Notes: generated by a model from the letters alone, not told the origin. 64,000 nt of DNA from Candidatus Manganitrophus noduliformans (GCF_012184425.1 NZ_VTOW01000003.1:372001-436000); one strand, 5' to 3'. Positions 52,381 to 61,001 are shown, numbered from the stretch's first letter. Program-made: numbers and translations.

Positions 52381-54120
52381 TTGAAGCGATCGTTTCGCGT
52401 CGTGCTGATCAAGCCCTCGCATTATGACGATGAAGGGTATGTCATTCGGTGGATGAGGTCCTCCATCCCGAGCAATACGCTTGCCTGTCTCTATACGATC
52501 GCGGAAGCGGTCAAAACCTCAGGCAGATTGGGAGAAGGGATCGATCTGTCGATCGACGTCTATGACGAGATCAATCAGCGGATTCCCGTTGAAAAAATCA
52601 TCCGGCAACTGTCGGCGCGGAATACGTCGGGAGTCATCTGTTTTGCGGGGGTGCAGTCGAATCAGTTTCCGCGCGCGGTCGATTTGGCGCGGCCGCTCCG
52701 GGTCGCGGGGCTTCCGGTGATGATCGGCGGGTTTCATGTCAGCGGATGCCTTTCGATGTTGAAGCGCCTTCCAGAAGATTTGACTTCGGCGATGGACGAA
52801 GGGATCACGCTGGTGGCGGGGGAGGTGGAGGCACGCTTCGGAGAGTTGTTGGAAGATGCGCTGCACGGCCGCTTAAAGCCGCTCTATAATTTCCTCGACG
52901 ATCTTCCGTCGCTCGAAGGGCAGCCGATGCCGATCCTGCCGGCCGAGGTGATCTCGCGCAACGTGGGCCGGATGACGACTTTTGATGCCGGGCGGGGATG
53001 CCCCTTCGAGTGCAGTTTCTGCACGATCATCAACGTCCAAGGGAGAAAATCGCGCTGGCGGACGGCGGATGACGTTGAGGGGATCATCCGGGAAAATCAC
53101 AAGCGCGGCTTGAACTGCTACTTCATCACCGATGATGATTTCGCCCGGAACCGAAACTGGGAAGCGATTTTGGATCGGATCATTCTCCTGCGCGAGCGGG
53201 ACAAAATCCGGATCTCCCTCCTCATCCAGGTCGACACCGCCTGCCATCGGCTGCCGCGGTTTATTGAAAAGGCCGCAAAGGCCGGCTGCCGGAAGGTCTT
53301 CATCGGCCTCGAGAGTGTGAACCGCGACACCCTGAAGGAAACCGGGAAGAAGCAGAACAATGTGGAAGAGTACCGCGCGATGCTTCAGGCATGGCGGAAG
53401 GCGAAAGCGGTCACCTACGCCGGATACATCATCGGTTTTCCGAACGACACCTATGAATCGGTGATGCAGGACGTGGAAGTTCTCAAGAAGGAGTTGCCGC
53501 TCGACCTGGTCGAGTTCTTCGTCCTGACGCCGCTTCCCGGATCGGAGGACCATCAGATCTTGGTGAACGAGGGGGCGTGGCTTGATCCCGACATGAACAA
53601 GTACGATTCCGAACATCCCTGCGCCAACCACCCGAAGATGTCGCATGAAGAGTGGATGCGGGCGTATCAGCACGCATGGAAATCGTTCTATACGTTCGAG
53701 CACATCGAGACGATTTTCCGCCGGCGCCTGGCCGACGGGCAGCGCAACGTCGGAAAGATGATCAGCCAGATGATCTGGTTTCGCGGCTCGATATTTGTCG
53801 AGGGGGTCCATCCCCTTCAGGCCGGGTTTTTCCGGCGGAAAGACCGCTCCGAGCGGCGGCCGTCCTTCCCCCGCGAGGGGCGTCTGGTTTTCGCTTGGCG
53901 CCGTGTGCGGGAGATCGGATCTTCGTTGTTCGGCGTGGCCGCATTATATTGGAAGCTCTATCGGATCGCCCGGAAGGTCGAGAGAGATCCCTCCGTGAAA
54001 ACCTACCGGGACCTGGCGCTGACTCCTCCCGAGAGCAAATCCCACCCGCTGAGGGTCCTTCCCTCCATTTCTTCGGGAACGGCGGAGCCGCTTGCGGTCA
54101 AAGAGGCTTCGAGCAAATAG
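52381..54120 (+). CDS. B12-binding-domain radical SAM protein
   Basis: An N-terminal B12-binding-like domain (1-150; ISGVICFAGVQSNQFPRAVD-like segment, ending VAGEVEARFGELLED) precedes a radical SAM domain with the cluster motif Cys-x3-Cys-x2-Cys in AGRGCPFECSFCTIINVQG, and KVFIGLESVNRDTLKETGKK and YIIGFPNDTYESV. The C-terminal 150 residues are Arg-rich and follow the DUF4070-type pattern. The TTG start at 52381 has a perfect AAGGAGG upstream. Enzymes of this group methylate or rearrange hydrophobic substrates; the substrate here is unknown. The gene is 579 codons. Confidence 0.9.
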   Translation: MKRSFRVVLIKPSHYDDEGYVIRWMRSSIPSNTLACLYTIAEAVKTSGRLGEGIDLSIDVYDEINQRIPVEKIIRQLSARNTSGVICFAGVQSNQFPRAVDLARPLRVAGLPVMIGGFHVSGCLSMLKRLPEDLTSAMDEGITLVAGEVEARFGELLEDALHGRLKPLYNFLDDLPSLEGQPMPILPAEVISRNVGRMTTFDAGRGCPFECSFCTIINVQGRKSRWRTADDVEGIIRENHKRGLNCYFITDDDFARNRNWEAILDRIILLRERDKIRISLLIQVDTACHRLPRFIEKAAKAGCRKVFIGLESVNRDTLKETGKKQNNVEEYRAMLQAWRKAKAVTYAGYIIGFPNDTYESVMQDVEVLKKELPLDLVEFFVLTPLPGSEDHQILVNEGAWLDPDMNKYDSEHPCANHPKMSHEEWMRAYQHAWKSFYTFEHIETIFRRRLADGQRNVGKMISQMIWFRGSIFVEGVHPLQAGFFRRKDRSERRPSFPREGRLVFAWRRVREIGSSLFGVAALYWKLYRIARKVERDPSVKTYRDLALTPPESKSHPLRVLPSISSGTAEPLAVKEASSK

Positions 54121-54134
54121 TGCCAAGAAAAGGG

Positions 54135-54163
54135 TTGTCCGGTTTGGCCCCCTCCGCTATAAT
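54135..54163 (+). promoter_or_regulatory. Strong promoter of the exoD gene
   Basis: TTGTCC, 17 nt and consensus TATAAT in the gap after the radical SAM gene. Transcription from it would begin around 54170, two to three nt before ATG 54173 and 48 nt before ATG 54218. Confidence 0.7.
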
Positions 54164-54217
54164 CGTCTTATCATGGAAACGATCAAGAAAGAGCATGCGG
54201 AGAGGAGGGTGGGGGGG

Positions 54218-54838
54218 ATGAGGGCCGAGAGAATCCGTCCCACGCGTCTTTCCGAAGACCTCCGGCGGATCTTGGACCAGGCGAACGGCAAGGGGGTGAC
54301 GATCGGGAAGATCATCGAAATCCTCCACGGCCGTGGCTTCGATGTCCTCATTATCATCTTGGTTCTGCCGTTTTGCACGCCGATTCCGCTTCCCGGCCTC
54401 TCGACCCCCTTCGGGCTGATCTTGATGTTCTTCGGCCTTCGCATCGCGCTCCGACAGCGTCCCTGGCTCCCGAAACGACTGCTCAACATGGAGATTCCCT
54501 ATCCGACCCTCACGAAGGTCATCAAGGGGGCACTGGCCGTCTCCACCCGCCTGGAAAAGGTTCTCCATCCACGGTTTCGTTTCTTCAAAGATTGGCCTTC
54601 CTTCAATTTTCTGAACGGGCTCGCCATCCTCTTGAGCGGGTTGGTCTTGAGTCTCCCCCTTCCAATCCCCTTTACCAATACGATTCCGGCCTGGTCGATC
54701 CTTCTGATCGCGGCGGGGATGATGGAAAACGACGGCGCCGTCATCGTCACCGGTTATTTGATGGCCGGCATGACCTGGGTCTATCTGGCTTCGTTGGTGT
54801 GGGTTGGAAAAGCGGGACTCACCTGGATGGGATTCTAA
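54218..54838 (+). CDS. ExoD-family exopolysaccharide synthesis protein
   Basis: The 206-residue membrane protein has the ExoD pattern: a soluble N-terminal part (LSEDLRRILDQANGKGVTIG, HGRGFDVLIIILVLPFC), TPIPLPGLSTPFGLIL with the conserved PxPxPG, FGLRIALRQRPWLPKRL and four to five membrane helices. ATG 54218 has AGGAGGG eight nt upstream. An ATG at 54173 lies 9 nt after the -10 box and could serve as leaderless start. ExoD is linked to exopolysaccharide export or alkali tolerance in rhizobia. Confidence 0.88.
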   Translation: MRAERIRPTRLSEDLRRILDQANGKGVTIGKIIEILHGRGFDVLIIILVLPFCTPIPLPGLSTPFGLILMFFGLRIALRQRPWLPKRLLNMEIPYPTLTKVIKGALAVSTRLEKVLHPRFRFFKDWPSFNFLNGLAILLSGLVLSLPLPIPFTNTIPAWSILLIAAGMMENDGAVIVTGYLMAGMTWVYLASLVWVGKAGLTWMGF

Positions 54839-54839
54839 T

Positions 54840-57311
54840 CTACTTTTTCGGTTTTCTCAAAACGTCCCCCTCCACATTGAACTTCTGAGCATCGCCCCGG
54901 GTGTACAATTCAATCCACTCGGAGGGGATGACTCTGAAAATAAAGTGGGGGCGGAAGGTCATGATGGCGGCGGGGATGAGAATCACCGCCGCGGCGGCGC
55001 TCGTCAGCATGGCGAGCGGCATCAGGATCCCTTCCATGTGAAGGTAGTAACCGGTGAAGGTGACGAGGAAAGTGCCGGCGGCGAAGGCGACGGCGATCAG
55101 GAGAATCGCCTTTCCGGCGGTGGCGAGGGTGACCTGGACGACCCGGTCGAGGTGGCGGTTGAGCGAGAGCTCCTCGCGTAATCGATAGAGAATGTAGATC
55201 GCGTAATCGGCTCCCATTCCGACCGCCATCGCGGAGACCGCCGCCGTCGAGATGCCGAGCGGAATGCCGGTCAATCCCATGAAACCGAAATTCCAGAGGA
55301 CGGCAAAGAGAAGGGGAATGGTGACGACCACCCCTCCCCAGAACGACCGGAAGATCACCGAGGAGAGGATAAACGTAATGGCGATCATCTGCACCACGTT
55401 CAAAAGCTTGCCGTGGATGATCACATCGTTGAGCGCCAGGGTGACCGGGACGCTTCCCGCGATCCCGACCGTCACATCAGGGGGGAAATGGGCCGCCTTG
55501 TATTCATCGATCGTCCGGATCAACTGCTCGGCCAGTTCTGTCGCATCCGATTTTAGAAAGGTGAGGATCACGGCATTCTGGTATCCGACGTCGGCCAGCC
55601 GCTTGAAGTCATCGGGATTGCCGGAGACCGAATAGAGGAAGAGAAACTGCGCCGCCTCTTCCGGGCTGTCGGGAACCTGCTCCGAGCGGGGATCGTCCCG
55701 GTAAAAGGTCCGCCGCATCCGCTTCACGTAATCGACGTACGATTCAGTCCGGCCGACCGCCGGGTTCTCCTTCAGCCGTGTTTGAAGACCTTCGATCGCC
55801 CGCATGATATTCGGGTCTTTCAGGCCGTCCGGCGCGGGTGTGCTGATCAGGATGTTCAAGGTCGAAGTCCCGCCGAACTTTTGGTTCAAGACCCGATCAT
55901 CTTTTCGCAGATCGGTCTGCTCAAAGAAGAGATCGCGAAGCGAGTTGGTCAGGACGATCCGGTTGGCGAAGATCAGGGCGACCAATACGACGATCACCCC
56001 TCCCGCGAGAATCCATTTCTGCTCCGGACCGAGGATCGATCGGCTGATCTTGGTAAGAAACCGGTCGGCGAAGGTCTTGCGCAGGACCACCTCCAACTCC
56101 TCGCCGCTCGGCGGGGGGATCAGCGAGCGGAGGGCGGGGATGAAGGTCATCTCCAGAATCAGCGCGCTGACGATCCCGAAGGCGGTCATCAATCCGAACG
56201 ATCGGAAGGTCGCGAGCTGAAAAGTCACCAGCGAAGCGAAGCTCGCCGCGGCGACCAGTCCCGCGGTCAGAAGAACCGGCGCCATCTTGGCGCCCGCTTG
56301 AACCACGGCGGTTTTCTGCGCCGGCTCCGGAACATCCATTCCGATCGCATATTCGAGCTCATCGTAAAAACGGCGGAGGATCTGGACCGAGTGGCCCGCC
56401 GCCATCGCGACGATCAAAATCGGCGTCAGCCCCTTCGTCCAGAGATCGAGCTTCATCCCGGTCAAACTGATAAATCCCAAGGCCCAGACCACACTGAGAA
56501 GCGCGGTCAGCGGGGGAATCAACATCCCCTGAAAGGTCCTGAAAGAGAGATAGTGGATCACCATGATCAGGAGGAACGCGACCGGGAAGACCCACCGGTT
56601 CATGACGGCGGTGTCCATCTCCAGGAAGGCGAGGGAGACCGGAAGGCCGCCGAGATGGATCGTGGTGTTGGCATCGGTTTCCTTGTCGGCAATCGCTTTG
56701 ATCTGCCGGTAGATCGCAAGATCGCTGATCGGCTCCGGCGCTTCCCCCTCGATCACCGCCTCGGTGGCTTTTCGGATCGCCTCGGCCGCCTCGGTGTCCT
56801 GCACATCGATGATAATGGCGGCGGCGGTTGCGTCGGACGAAACGAGGGAGCCGACATAAAGGGGGTTGGCGAAGAGGCGCTTGCGGACCGCCTCGGCCCC
56901 TTCCGGCGTGGTCGGGACCTCGGGCATCAGCCGCTCGACGTTGAATCCCTGATCGTTGATCTGAAGGTGTTTGACTTTCCGGGAAGCGAGGCTGAGGACA
57001 TTGTCGGCGTAGATCCCGGGGATCTTCTCGATCTCCTGGGCCATCCGATCGATCTTGGCGAGGGTGGAAGGGGTGAAGACGCTCCCTTCTTTGGAGACGA
57101 CGCCGACCACCACCACCCGGCCGCCGCCGAAGCGCTGCTCGATCTGATTGTTCATCTGTATGTAGGGGTGGTCTTGCGGGAGGATCCGTTTTGGATCGAG
57201 TTCCGTTTTCAGGAAAGGGAGTCGAAAGAGACAGAACAGGGTAATCAGCAAGACGCCCGCCATCACGGCGTAAGCGTGATCGGTCACGAACTCAAAATAC
57301 TTTCGGGCCAT
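54840..57311 (-). CDS. MMPL/RND-superfamily exporter
   Basis: The 823-residue protein has two repeats of a membrane helix, a large periplasmic loop and five or more helices, as in the COG1033-type RND family. Typical features are DPKRILPQDHPYIQ, GGRVVVVGVVSKEG, the helix block around FISLTGMKLDLWTKGLTPIL and its second-half partner MGLTGIPLGISTAAVSAMAVG with GADYAIYILYRLREE. Such proteins move lipids or hydrophobic molecules; no accessory partner gene is seen. ATG 57311 has AGGAG upstream. It ends 1 bp from convergent exoD. Confidence 0.9.
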   Translation of the reverse strand: MARKYFEFVTDHAYAVMAGVLLITLFCLFRLPFLKTELDPKRILPQDHPYIQMNNQIEQRFGGGRVVVVGVVSKEGSVFTPSTLAKIDRMAQEIEKIPGIYADNVLSLASRKVKHLQINDQGFNVERLMPEVPTTPEGAEAVRKRLFANPLYVGSLVSSDATAAAIIIDVQDTEAAEAIRKATEAVIEGEAPEPISDLAIYRQIKAIADKETDANTTIHLGGLPVSLAFLEMDTAVMNRWVFPVAFLLIMVIHYLSFRTFQGMLIPPLTALLSVVWALGFISLTGMKLDLWTKGLTPILIVAMAAGHSVQILRRFYDELEYAIGMDVPEPAQKTAVVQAGAKMAPVLLTAGLVAAASFASLVTFQLATFRSFGLMTAFGIVSALILEMTFIPALRSLIPPPSGEELEVVLRKTFADRFLTKISRSILGPEQKWILAGGVIVVLVALIFANRIVLTNSLRDLFFEQTDLRKDDRVLNQKFGGTSTLNILISTPAPDGLKDPNIMRAIEGLQTRLKENPAVGRTESYVDYVKRMRRTFYRDDPRSEQVPDSPEEAAQFLFLYSVSGNPDDFKRLADVGYQNAVILTFLKSDATELAEQLIRTIDEYKAAHFPPDVTVGIAGSVPVTLALNDVIIHGKLLNVVQMIAITFILSSVIFRSFWGGVVVTIPLLFAVLWNFGFMGLTGIPLGISTAAVSAMAVGMGADYAIYILYRLREELSLNRHLDRVVQVTLATAGKAILLIAVAFAAGTFLVTFTGYYLHMEGILMPLAMLTSAAAAVILIPAAIMTFRPHFIFRVIPSEWIELYTRGDAQKFNVEGDVLRKPKK

Positions 57312-57377
57312 TGATCTCCTAAACCCCCGTCAGGTGCCGCTCCGTATTATTTACTGCGGGGGCGAAAAAGTCCCCAA

Positions 57378-57406
57378 AGGATACCATTTTATCGGTAAGA
57401 GTGCAA
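57378..57406 (-). promoter_or_regulatory. Promoter of the MMPL exporter gene
   Basis: TTGCAC, 17 nt and TATCCT with a TGG-extended -10 on the - strand, about 67 nt before the start codon. Confidence 0.65.
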
Positions 57407-57416
57407 ACAAGCCGGG

Positions 57417-57986
57417 TTAGATATGAGAGGGATCGGGCCGGATCGCCAGAAGAGAAGCGACCGCCGAGTGGCTGGTCGTTCCCTGGAGTCCTGATTCATG
57501 ATAATAGAGGACTCTCAGATCTTTGAAGGCGTGAAGAAGCTCGTTTTGTTCCAGACACCACTCCCTCGGAAAGGTCGGATTTATCTTTAATTCCTCAACC
57601 GTAACACTTTGATAAAAAATGGCTCCACCGGGCCGGAGGCCTTCCTTCATCGCGGTGAAAAGGGGCCGGGCCAGAAAGAAAAAGCAGCAGATCAGATCGT
57701 AGCGGTTCGGGGGGATTCGATAATGATCGAGGTCGGCGACGATCCCGTTGATCGAAACGCCGCGCGAACGGGCAAGCGCGGTTCCTTTTCGGACCGCTTT
57801 TTCGGAAATGTCGACGGCATCGACGGTGAATCCTTGCTCCGCCAGATAAACGGCGTTGCGTCCCTCTCCCATCGCCAGGTCGAGCGCCCGTCCCTTCCGA
57901 AGCCGCGGAAGCTGCTCCACGAGAAACGGGACCGGCTTGTCCCAGTAGTACTCTTTAATATCTTTGAGGATCAGTGAATCGCTCAC
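57417..57986 (-). CDS. SAM-dependent methyltransferase (TehB-like)
   Basis: The 189-residue class I methyltransferase has the SAM motif LDLAMGEGRNAVYLAEQG and VDAVDISEKAV. It resembles tellurite-resistance TehB-like enzymes in size and order. I start at GTG 57986, which has AGGAG six nt upstream and places the SAM motif near residue 35; the longer open frame reading upstream runs across the promoter. The methyl acceptor is unknown. Confidence 0.87.
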   Translation of the reverse strand: MSDSLILKDIKEYYWDKPVPFLVEQLPRLRKGRALDLAMGEGRNAVYLAEQGFTVDAVDISEKAVRKGTALARSRGVSINGIVADLDHYRIPPNRYDLICCFFFLARPLFTAMKEGLRPGGAIFYQSVTVEELKINPTFPREWCLEQNELLHAFKDLRVLYYHESGLQGTTSHSAVASLLAIRPDPSHI

Positions 57987-58008
57987 GCATTTCTCCTTTT
58001 GCTGCCGG

Positions 58009-58037
58009 AGTATAGACCGGTTTGCCGATACGGTCAA
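58009..58037 (-). promoter_or_regulatory. Strong promoter of the methyltransferase gene
   Basis: TTGACC, 17 nt and TATACT on the - strand, about 22 nt before the start codon. Confidence 0.75.
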
Positions 58038-58202
58038 GGCGGGTGATTGCATTACGCACGGCAAAAGGAATATCATTTTTACATATGACGAGGAAATCGG
58101 ACCGGTCTGCTTTTCCACCGATCCGGAGAGCGGGGGAGGGTCTCTCCTCTGATGCGGGTTCGCATGAGGGGTTCGTCTGGATGATGATGACAGGAGGTAT
58201 TC

Positions 58203-58604
58203 ATGAGACCCAAGTATCAAACCGTCGGAGAAATTAAAAAGGGAAACACCCTCTTCACGAGGGAAGGAAGCTCGGCCTTTGATGTATCGAGCCTCCTTCT
58301 CGACAGCCATGAAAGCGGCATGCCGGTGGTCAGCGAGGATGACCGGGTGGTCGGCTTTATCAGCGAGCAGGATATCCTCATGGCGCTTCGGGGAACGCGC
58401 CGTTTGGAAGAGATTGCCGTTCGAGAGATCATGAACCCCGTCGTGGTGGTCGCGGAGGAAGATGCGACCCTCGAAGAGGCGAGTCAGGCGATGGAAGATC
58501 TTCATATCCACCGCCTGCCGGTCGTCCGGGGCGAGCGATTGATCGGGACGATTACACGAAACGATCTGATCCGCGCCTGGCTCGGCATGAACGTCGAAGT
58601 GTAA
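58203..58604 (+). CDS. CBS-domain protein
   Basis: The 133-residue protein consists of two CBS motifs: SSAFDVSSLLLDSHESGMPV.. with VVGFISEQDIL, and the second with VVVAEEDATLEEASQAME and RLPVVRGERLIGTITRND. Such pairs bind adenosyl ligands. No effector domain is fused, so it acts on a separate partner. AGGAGGT upstream supports ATG 58203. It diverges from the methyltransferase. Confidence 0.92.
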   Translation: MRPKYQTVGEIKKGNTLFTREGSSAFDVSSLLLDSHESGMPVVSEDDRVVGFISEQDILMALRGTRRLEEIAVREIMNPVVVVAEEDATLEEASQAMEDLHIHRLPVVRGERLIGTITRNDLIRAWLGMNVEV

Positions 58605-58612
58605 ATGTGGCG

Positions 58613-58642
58613 TGTAGGGGCGTATGGCCATACGCCCCTACA
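58613..58642. repeat. 30-bp perfect palindrome (REP/MITE-like)
   Basis: The half-site TGTAGGGGCGTATGG is followed by its exact complement, with no spacer, 9 bp after the CBS gene stop. Palindromes of the type GTAGGGGCGTA...TACGCCCCTAC recur between genes in many bacterial genomes. It has no T-tract, so a classical terminator is unlikely. Only one copy is in this window. Confidence 0.7.
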
Positions 58643-58691
58643 TTGCGTCTTCCCCGGTATTTCCCCACGGTTTGCCTGATCACAAATCCTA

Positions 58692-58721
58692 TTGATCGAA
58701 CCGACTGAAGCGTGGTATTCT
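58692..58721 (+). promoter_or_regulatory. Promoter of mtnB
   Basis: TTGATC, 18 nt and TATTCT, 35 nt before the start codon, which has GAGAGGAGGATC upstream. Confidence 0.5.
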
Positions 58722-58756
58722 CTCGGACGTTTTCGACGAACAGAGAGAGGAGGATC

Positions 58757-59398
58757 ATGCCGACACCGCGCGCCACGGAAGCGACCACCCGCGCCCTGAT
58801 CTCCGAGATGCTTTCCCTCTTTTATGAAAAGGGATGGGTCGCGGGGACCGGCGGCGGCATCTGCGCCGGGCTCGATGCCGATCGATTCCTGATGGCGCCG
58901 ACCGGCGTTCACAAAGAGCGGGTCCAGCCTTCCGATCTCTTCATCGTCGATCGGCGCGGCGGGGAGATCCTCCGTACGCCGAAAAACAAAACATTGCGCC
59001 TGTCCGAATGTTCTACCATCTTCTGCCTCTTGATCAATCAGCGGGGGGCCGGATCGGTCATGCACAGCCATGGTCTCTCGTCCGTCTTGGCTGGCGATCT
59101 GGCCGGGAAGTCCGACCGGGTCGTCTTTCACGGTCTTGAGATGCTGAAGGGGATTCGCGGCTTAAGCAACATCGATCGGCATGCCGTCCCGGTCATTCAG
59201 AATACGCCGCGCGAGCCGGAGCTGGTCGGGCAGATTAAGACGGCGATCGAGCATCCCGACTTCGCGAAGGCGCACTGCATTTTGGTGAAGGACCATGGGG
59301 CCTATATCTGGGGGGCCGATCTCTGGGAGACGAAGCGGCACGCGGAGGTCTACCACTTTTTGTTTGAAGCGATGGTCGCGCGCGCGGACAGGAGATGA
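58757..59398 (+). CDS. mtnB: MtnB-like methylthioribulose-1-phosphate dehydratase (class II aldolase family)
   Basis: The 213-residue protein has the MtnB pattern GWVAGTGGGICAG, PTGVHKERVQPSDLF, LSECSTIFCLL, GAGSVMHSHGLSSV (zinc His), EMLKGIRG, IQNTPREPEL and KDHGAYIWGADLWETKRHAE. It dehydrates methylthioribulose 1-phosphate in the methionine salvage pathway. Other mtn genes are not nearby. Start ATG 58757 has AGGAGG. The aldolase family also includes fuculose-phosphate aldolases, but the motif set favours MtnB. Confidence 0.88.
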   Translation: MPTPRATEATTRALISEMLSLFYEKGWVAGTGGGICAGLDADRFLMAPTGVHKERVQPSDLFIVDRRGGEILRTPKNKTLRLSECSTIFCLLINQRGAGSVMHSHGLSSVLAGDLAGKSDRVVFHGLEMLKGIRGLSNIDRHAVPVIQNTPREPELVGQIKTAIEHPDFAKAHCILVKDHGAYIWGADLWETKRHAEVYHFLFEAMVARADRR

Positions 59399-59425
59399 CG
59401 AAGCCTCATCGGAAAAGCGAACATA

Positions 59426-59462
59426 AAAAGGGCCGCCTCTTTGATTCGGAGGCGGCCCTTTT
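59426..59462. terminator. Bidirectional rho-independent terminator after mtnB
   Basis: GGGCCGCCTC and GAGGCGGCCC pair perfectly around a 9-nt loop and are flanked by A4 and T4, so the element serves mtnB (+) and the DUF1059 gene (-). Confidence 0.9.
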
Positions 59463-59463
59463 A

Positions 59464-59649
59464 TTAAACCGCTTGTTTTTCCTCGCGGATGAGGGAGCGC
59501 ATTTTCTGTTGAAGGTCGGGAGGAATATTGGTCATGCCATGTTTCTGTCGGCCATGTTCCGCGGCGGCTTTCATGACTTCATCCGCGGTGTTGCCCCGTG
59601 CAACGAAGTCACAATCGATTCCGGCGTCTCTACAGCTGATCGTTTTCAT
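59464..59649 (-). CDS. DUF1059 family small protein
   Basis: The 61 residues (MKTISCRDAGIDCDFVARG, EVMKAAAEHGRQKHGM, PPDLQQKMRSLI) match DUF1059 end to end, with two Cys near the start. Start ATG 59649 has AGGAGG upstream. Function is unknown; the family is widespread and often found near stress genes. Confidence 0.88.
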   Translation of the reverse strand: MKTISCRDAGIDCDFVARGNTADEVMKAAAEHGRQKHGMTNIPPDLQQKMRSLIREEKQAV

Positions 59650-59683
59650 GTCATACCTCCTCGTTTGATGGTGAATCATGCTT

Positions 59684-59713
59684 AGGGTAACAAATCCAGG
59701 AGACAGGATACAA
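59684..59713 (-). promoter_or_regulatory. Putative promoter of the DUF1059 gene
   Basis: TTGTAT, 18 nt and TACCCT on the - strand, about 35 nt before the start codon. Confidence 0.4.
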
Positions 59714-59736
59714 GGGTCAGTTTGGGCCGGGGCGGA

Positions 59737-59765
59737 TTGAAAATCGGGGTCCGAAGTGGTATGAC
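59737..59765 (+). promoter_or_regulatory. Promoter of xth
   Basis: TTGAAA, 17 nt and TATGAC, 31 nt before the GTG start; GGAGG follows. Confidence 0.55.
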
Positions 59766-59796
59766 AAAGACATAAGCCCCGGATTGCGGAGGAAAT

Positions 59797-60567
59797 GTGA
59801 TCAAGATCGCCACCTGGAACGTGAACTCGGTTCGCACCCGGCAGGATTCCATTTTAAACTGGCTTCGGAAGCACGAGCCCGATCTTCTCTGTCTTCAGGA
59901 GACGAAGGTGGAGGATGAGAAATTCCCGATGGAAGCCTTTCGGGCAGCCGGATATGAGCCGGCGGTTGCCGGGCAGAAGAGCTACAACGGGGTGGCGATG
60001 TTGTCGAAGCGGCCGTTGACCGACGTGAGGATCGGCTTTCCCGATCTTCCGCTCGATGAACAGAAACGGCTGATGGCGGCGACGATCGACGGCATCCGTG
60101 TCATCAACGTCTATATGCCGAACGGCCAATCGGTCGGCTCTGAGAAGTTTATCTATAAGCTCGGTTTTATCGCGCGGCTTCGGACCTATCTCGATCAATG
60201 CCACAAGCCCGAGGAGCCGCTTGTGATGGTCGGCGACTTCAATGTCGCGCCGGAGCCGATCGACGTCCATGATCCGGCGGCATGGGTGGGGGAGGTCCTC
60301 TTCCATCCCGAAGCGCGGGCGGCGCTGGCGCATCTCAAATCGTGGGGGCTGGAAGATCTCTTCCGGCTCCATCACGCGGAGGCGGGGGTATACAGTTGGT
60401 GGGATTATCGGATCGCCGCCTTCCGCCGGAACCTCGGTCTTCGGATCGACCACATCTGGGGAACACCCGCTGTGGCGGCGCGGTGCCGCGCGTGCGAGAT
60501 CGATAAAGATCCCCGCGCCGAAGAGCGGCCGTCGGACCACGCGCCGGTCATTGCAATGATTGAATAG
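59797..60567 (+). CDS. xth: Xth-type exodeoxyribonuclease III (AP endonuclease)
   Basis: The 256-residue endonuclease/exonuclease/phosphatase-fold enzyme has the ExoIII residues in WNVNSVRTRQ, LCLQETKVEDEKF, MVGDFNVAPEPIDVHDP, LRIDHIWGTP and PSDHAPVIA. It cleaves DNA at abasic sites. GTG 59797 has GGAGGAAAT upstream. The HNH gene starts 7 bp downstream and is likely co-transcribed. Confidence 0.95.
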   Translation: MIKIATWNVNSVRTRQDSILNWLRKHEPDLLCLQETKVEDEKFPMEAFRAAGYEPAVAGQKSYNGVAMLSKRPLTDVRIGFPDLPLDEQKRLMAATIDGIRVINVYMPNGQSVGSEKFIYKLGFIARLRTYLDQCHKPEEPLVMVGDFNVAPEPIDVHDPAAWVGEVLFHPEARAALAHLKSWGLEDLFRLHHAEAGVYSWWDYRIAAFRRNLGLRIDHIWGTPAVAARCRACEIDKDPRAEERPSDHAPVIAMIE

Positions 60568-60574
60568 GCAAGCG

Positions 60575-60904
60575 ATGGTAGAGCCGTTTTATACCGATGT
60601 GGATGACGATGACATTAAGAAGGAGAAGGCGAAGGCGCGCGAGCTTCGGAACAGCCAGTGGTGGAAGCGCCGCCGGAGCACCGGCATCTGCCATTACTGC
60701 GGGCGGAAGTTCAAGCCGTCCGAGCTGACGATGGACCACATCGTCCCGATCGGGCGGGGAGGGAAGAGCGCCAAGGGGAATGTCGTGCCCGCCTGCAAAG
60801 AATGCAATACCAGAAAAAAGTATATGCTCCTGGTCGAGTGGGAGGAGTACTTGAAATCGGTGAGGGAGGAAGGGGCAAACGACGGGAAAAACCCCTCGTC
60901 CTGA
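60575..60904 (+). CDS. HNH endonuclease
   Basis: The 109-residue protein has a compact HNH domain with two zinc pairs: ICHYCGRKFKPSELTMDHIVPIG and GNVVPACKECNTRKKYML. The motif D-H-I..N..  is complete. It follows xth by 7 bp. Free-standing HNH proteins of this type may nick DNA; the target is not known. ATG 60575 is preceded by AGGCAAGCG. Confidence 0.87.
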   Translation: MVEPFYTDVDDDDIKKEKAKARELRNSQWWKRRRSTGICHYCGRKFKPSELTMDHIVPIGRGGKSAKGNVVPACKECNTRKKYMLLVEWEEYLKSVREEGANDGKNPSS

Positions 60905-60909
60905 TCAAT

Positions 60910-60970
60910 CGGTAGAAACGTGATCGCATTGAATCCTCCTTGTTAGCCGTTATTATTTGCGATCATTATC
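60910..60970. repeat. Partial duplicate of the lipoprotein leader (copy A')
   Basis: About 60 bp resembles the start and leader of the lipoprotein gene (62981-63042). On the - strand it retains an ATG (60929), the first seven codons (MRSRFYR versus MQSRFYR) and the AACAAGGAGG ribosome binding site, with about 85 % identity. No long gene follows, so it is a relic. Confidence 0.75.
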
Positions 60971-60972
60971 TT

Positions 60973-61000
60973 TTTCAATCTTAGAAGAGTTCCATCGCGA
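60973..61000. repeat. 28-bp direct repeat, copy B'
   Basis: TTTCAATCTTAGAAGAGTTC and the following CCATCGCGA recur with one mismatch at 63189-63216. Here B' follows A' directly; near the lipoprotein gene A and B are about 145 bp apart. Confidence 0.85.
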
Positions 61001-61001
61001 G

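Noticed and set aside
52199-52384. 61-codon open frame before the radical SAM gene
   Set aside because: It spans the extended -10 and the ribosome binding site of the next gene; no homology pattern.
55782-57314. Open frame of 510 codons on the + strand across the MMPL exporter
   Set aside because: Antisense to a membrane transporter with clear motifs; highly charged, low-complexity protein typical of a shadow frame.
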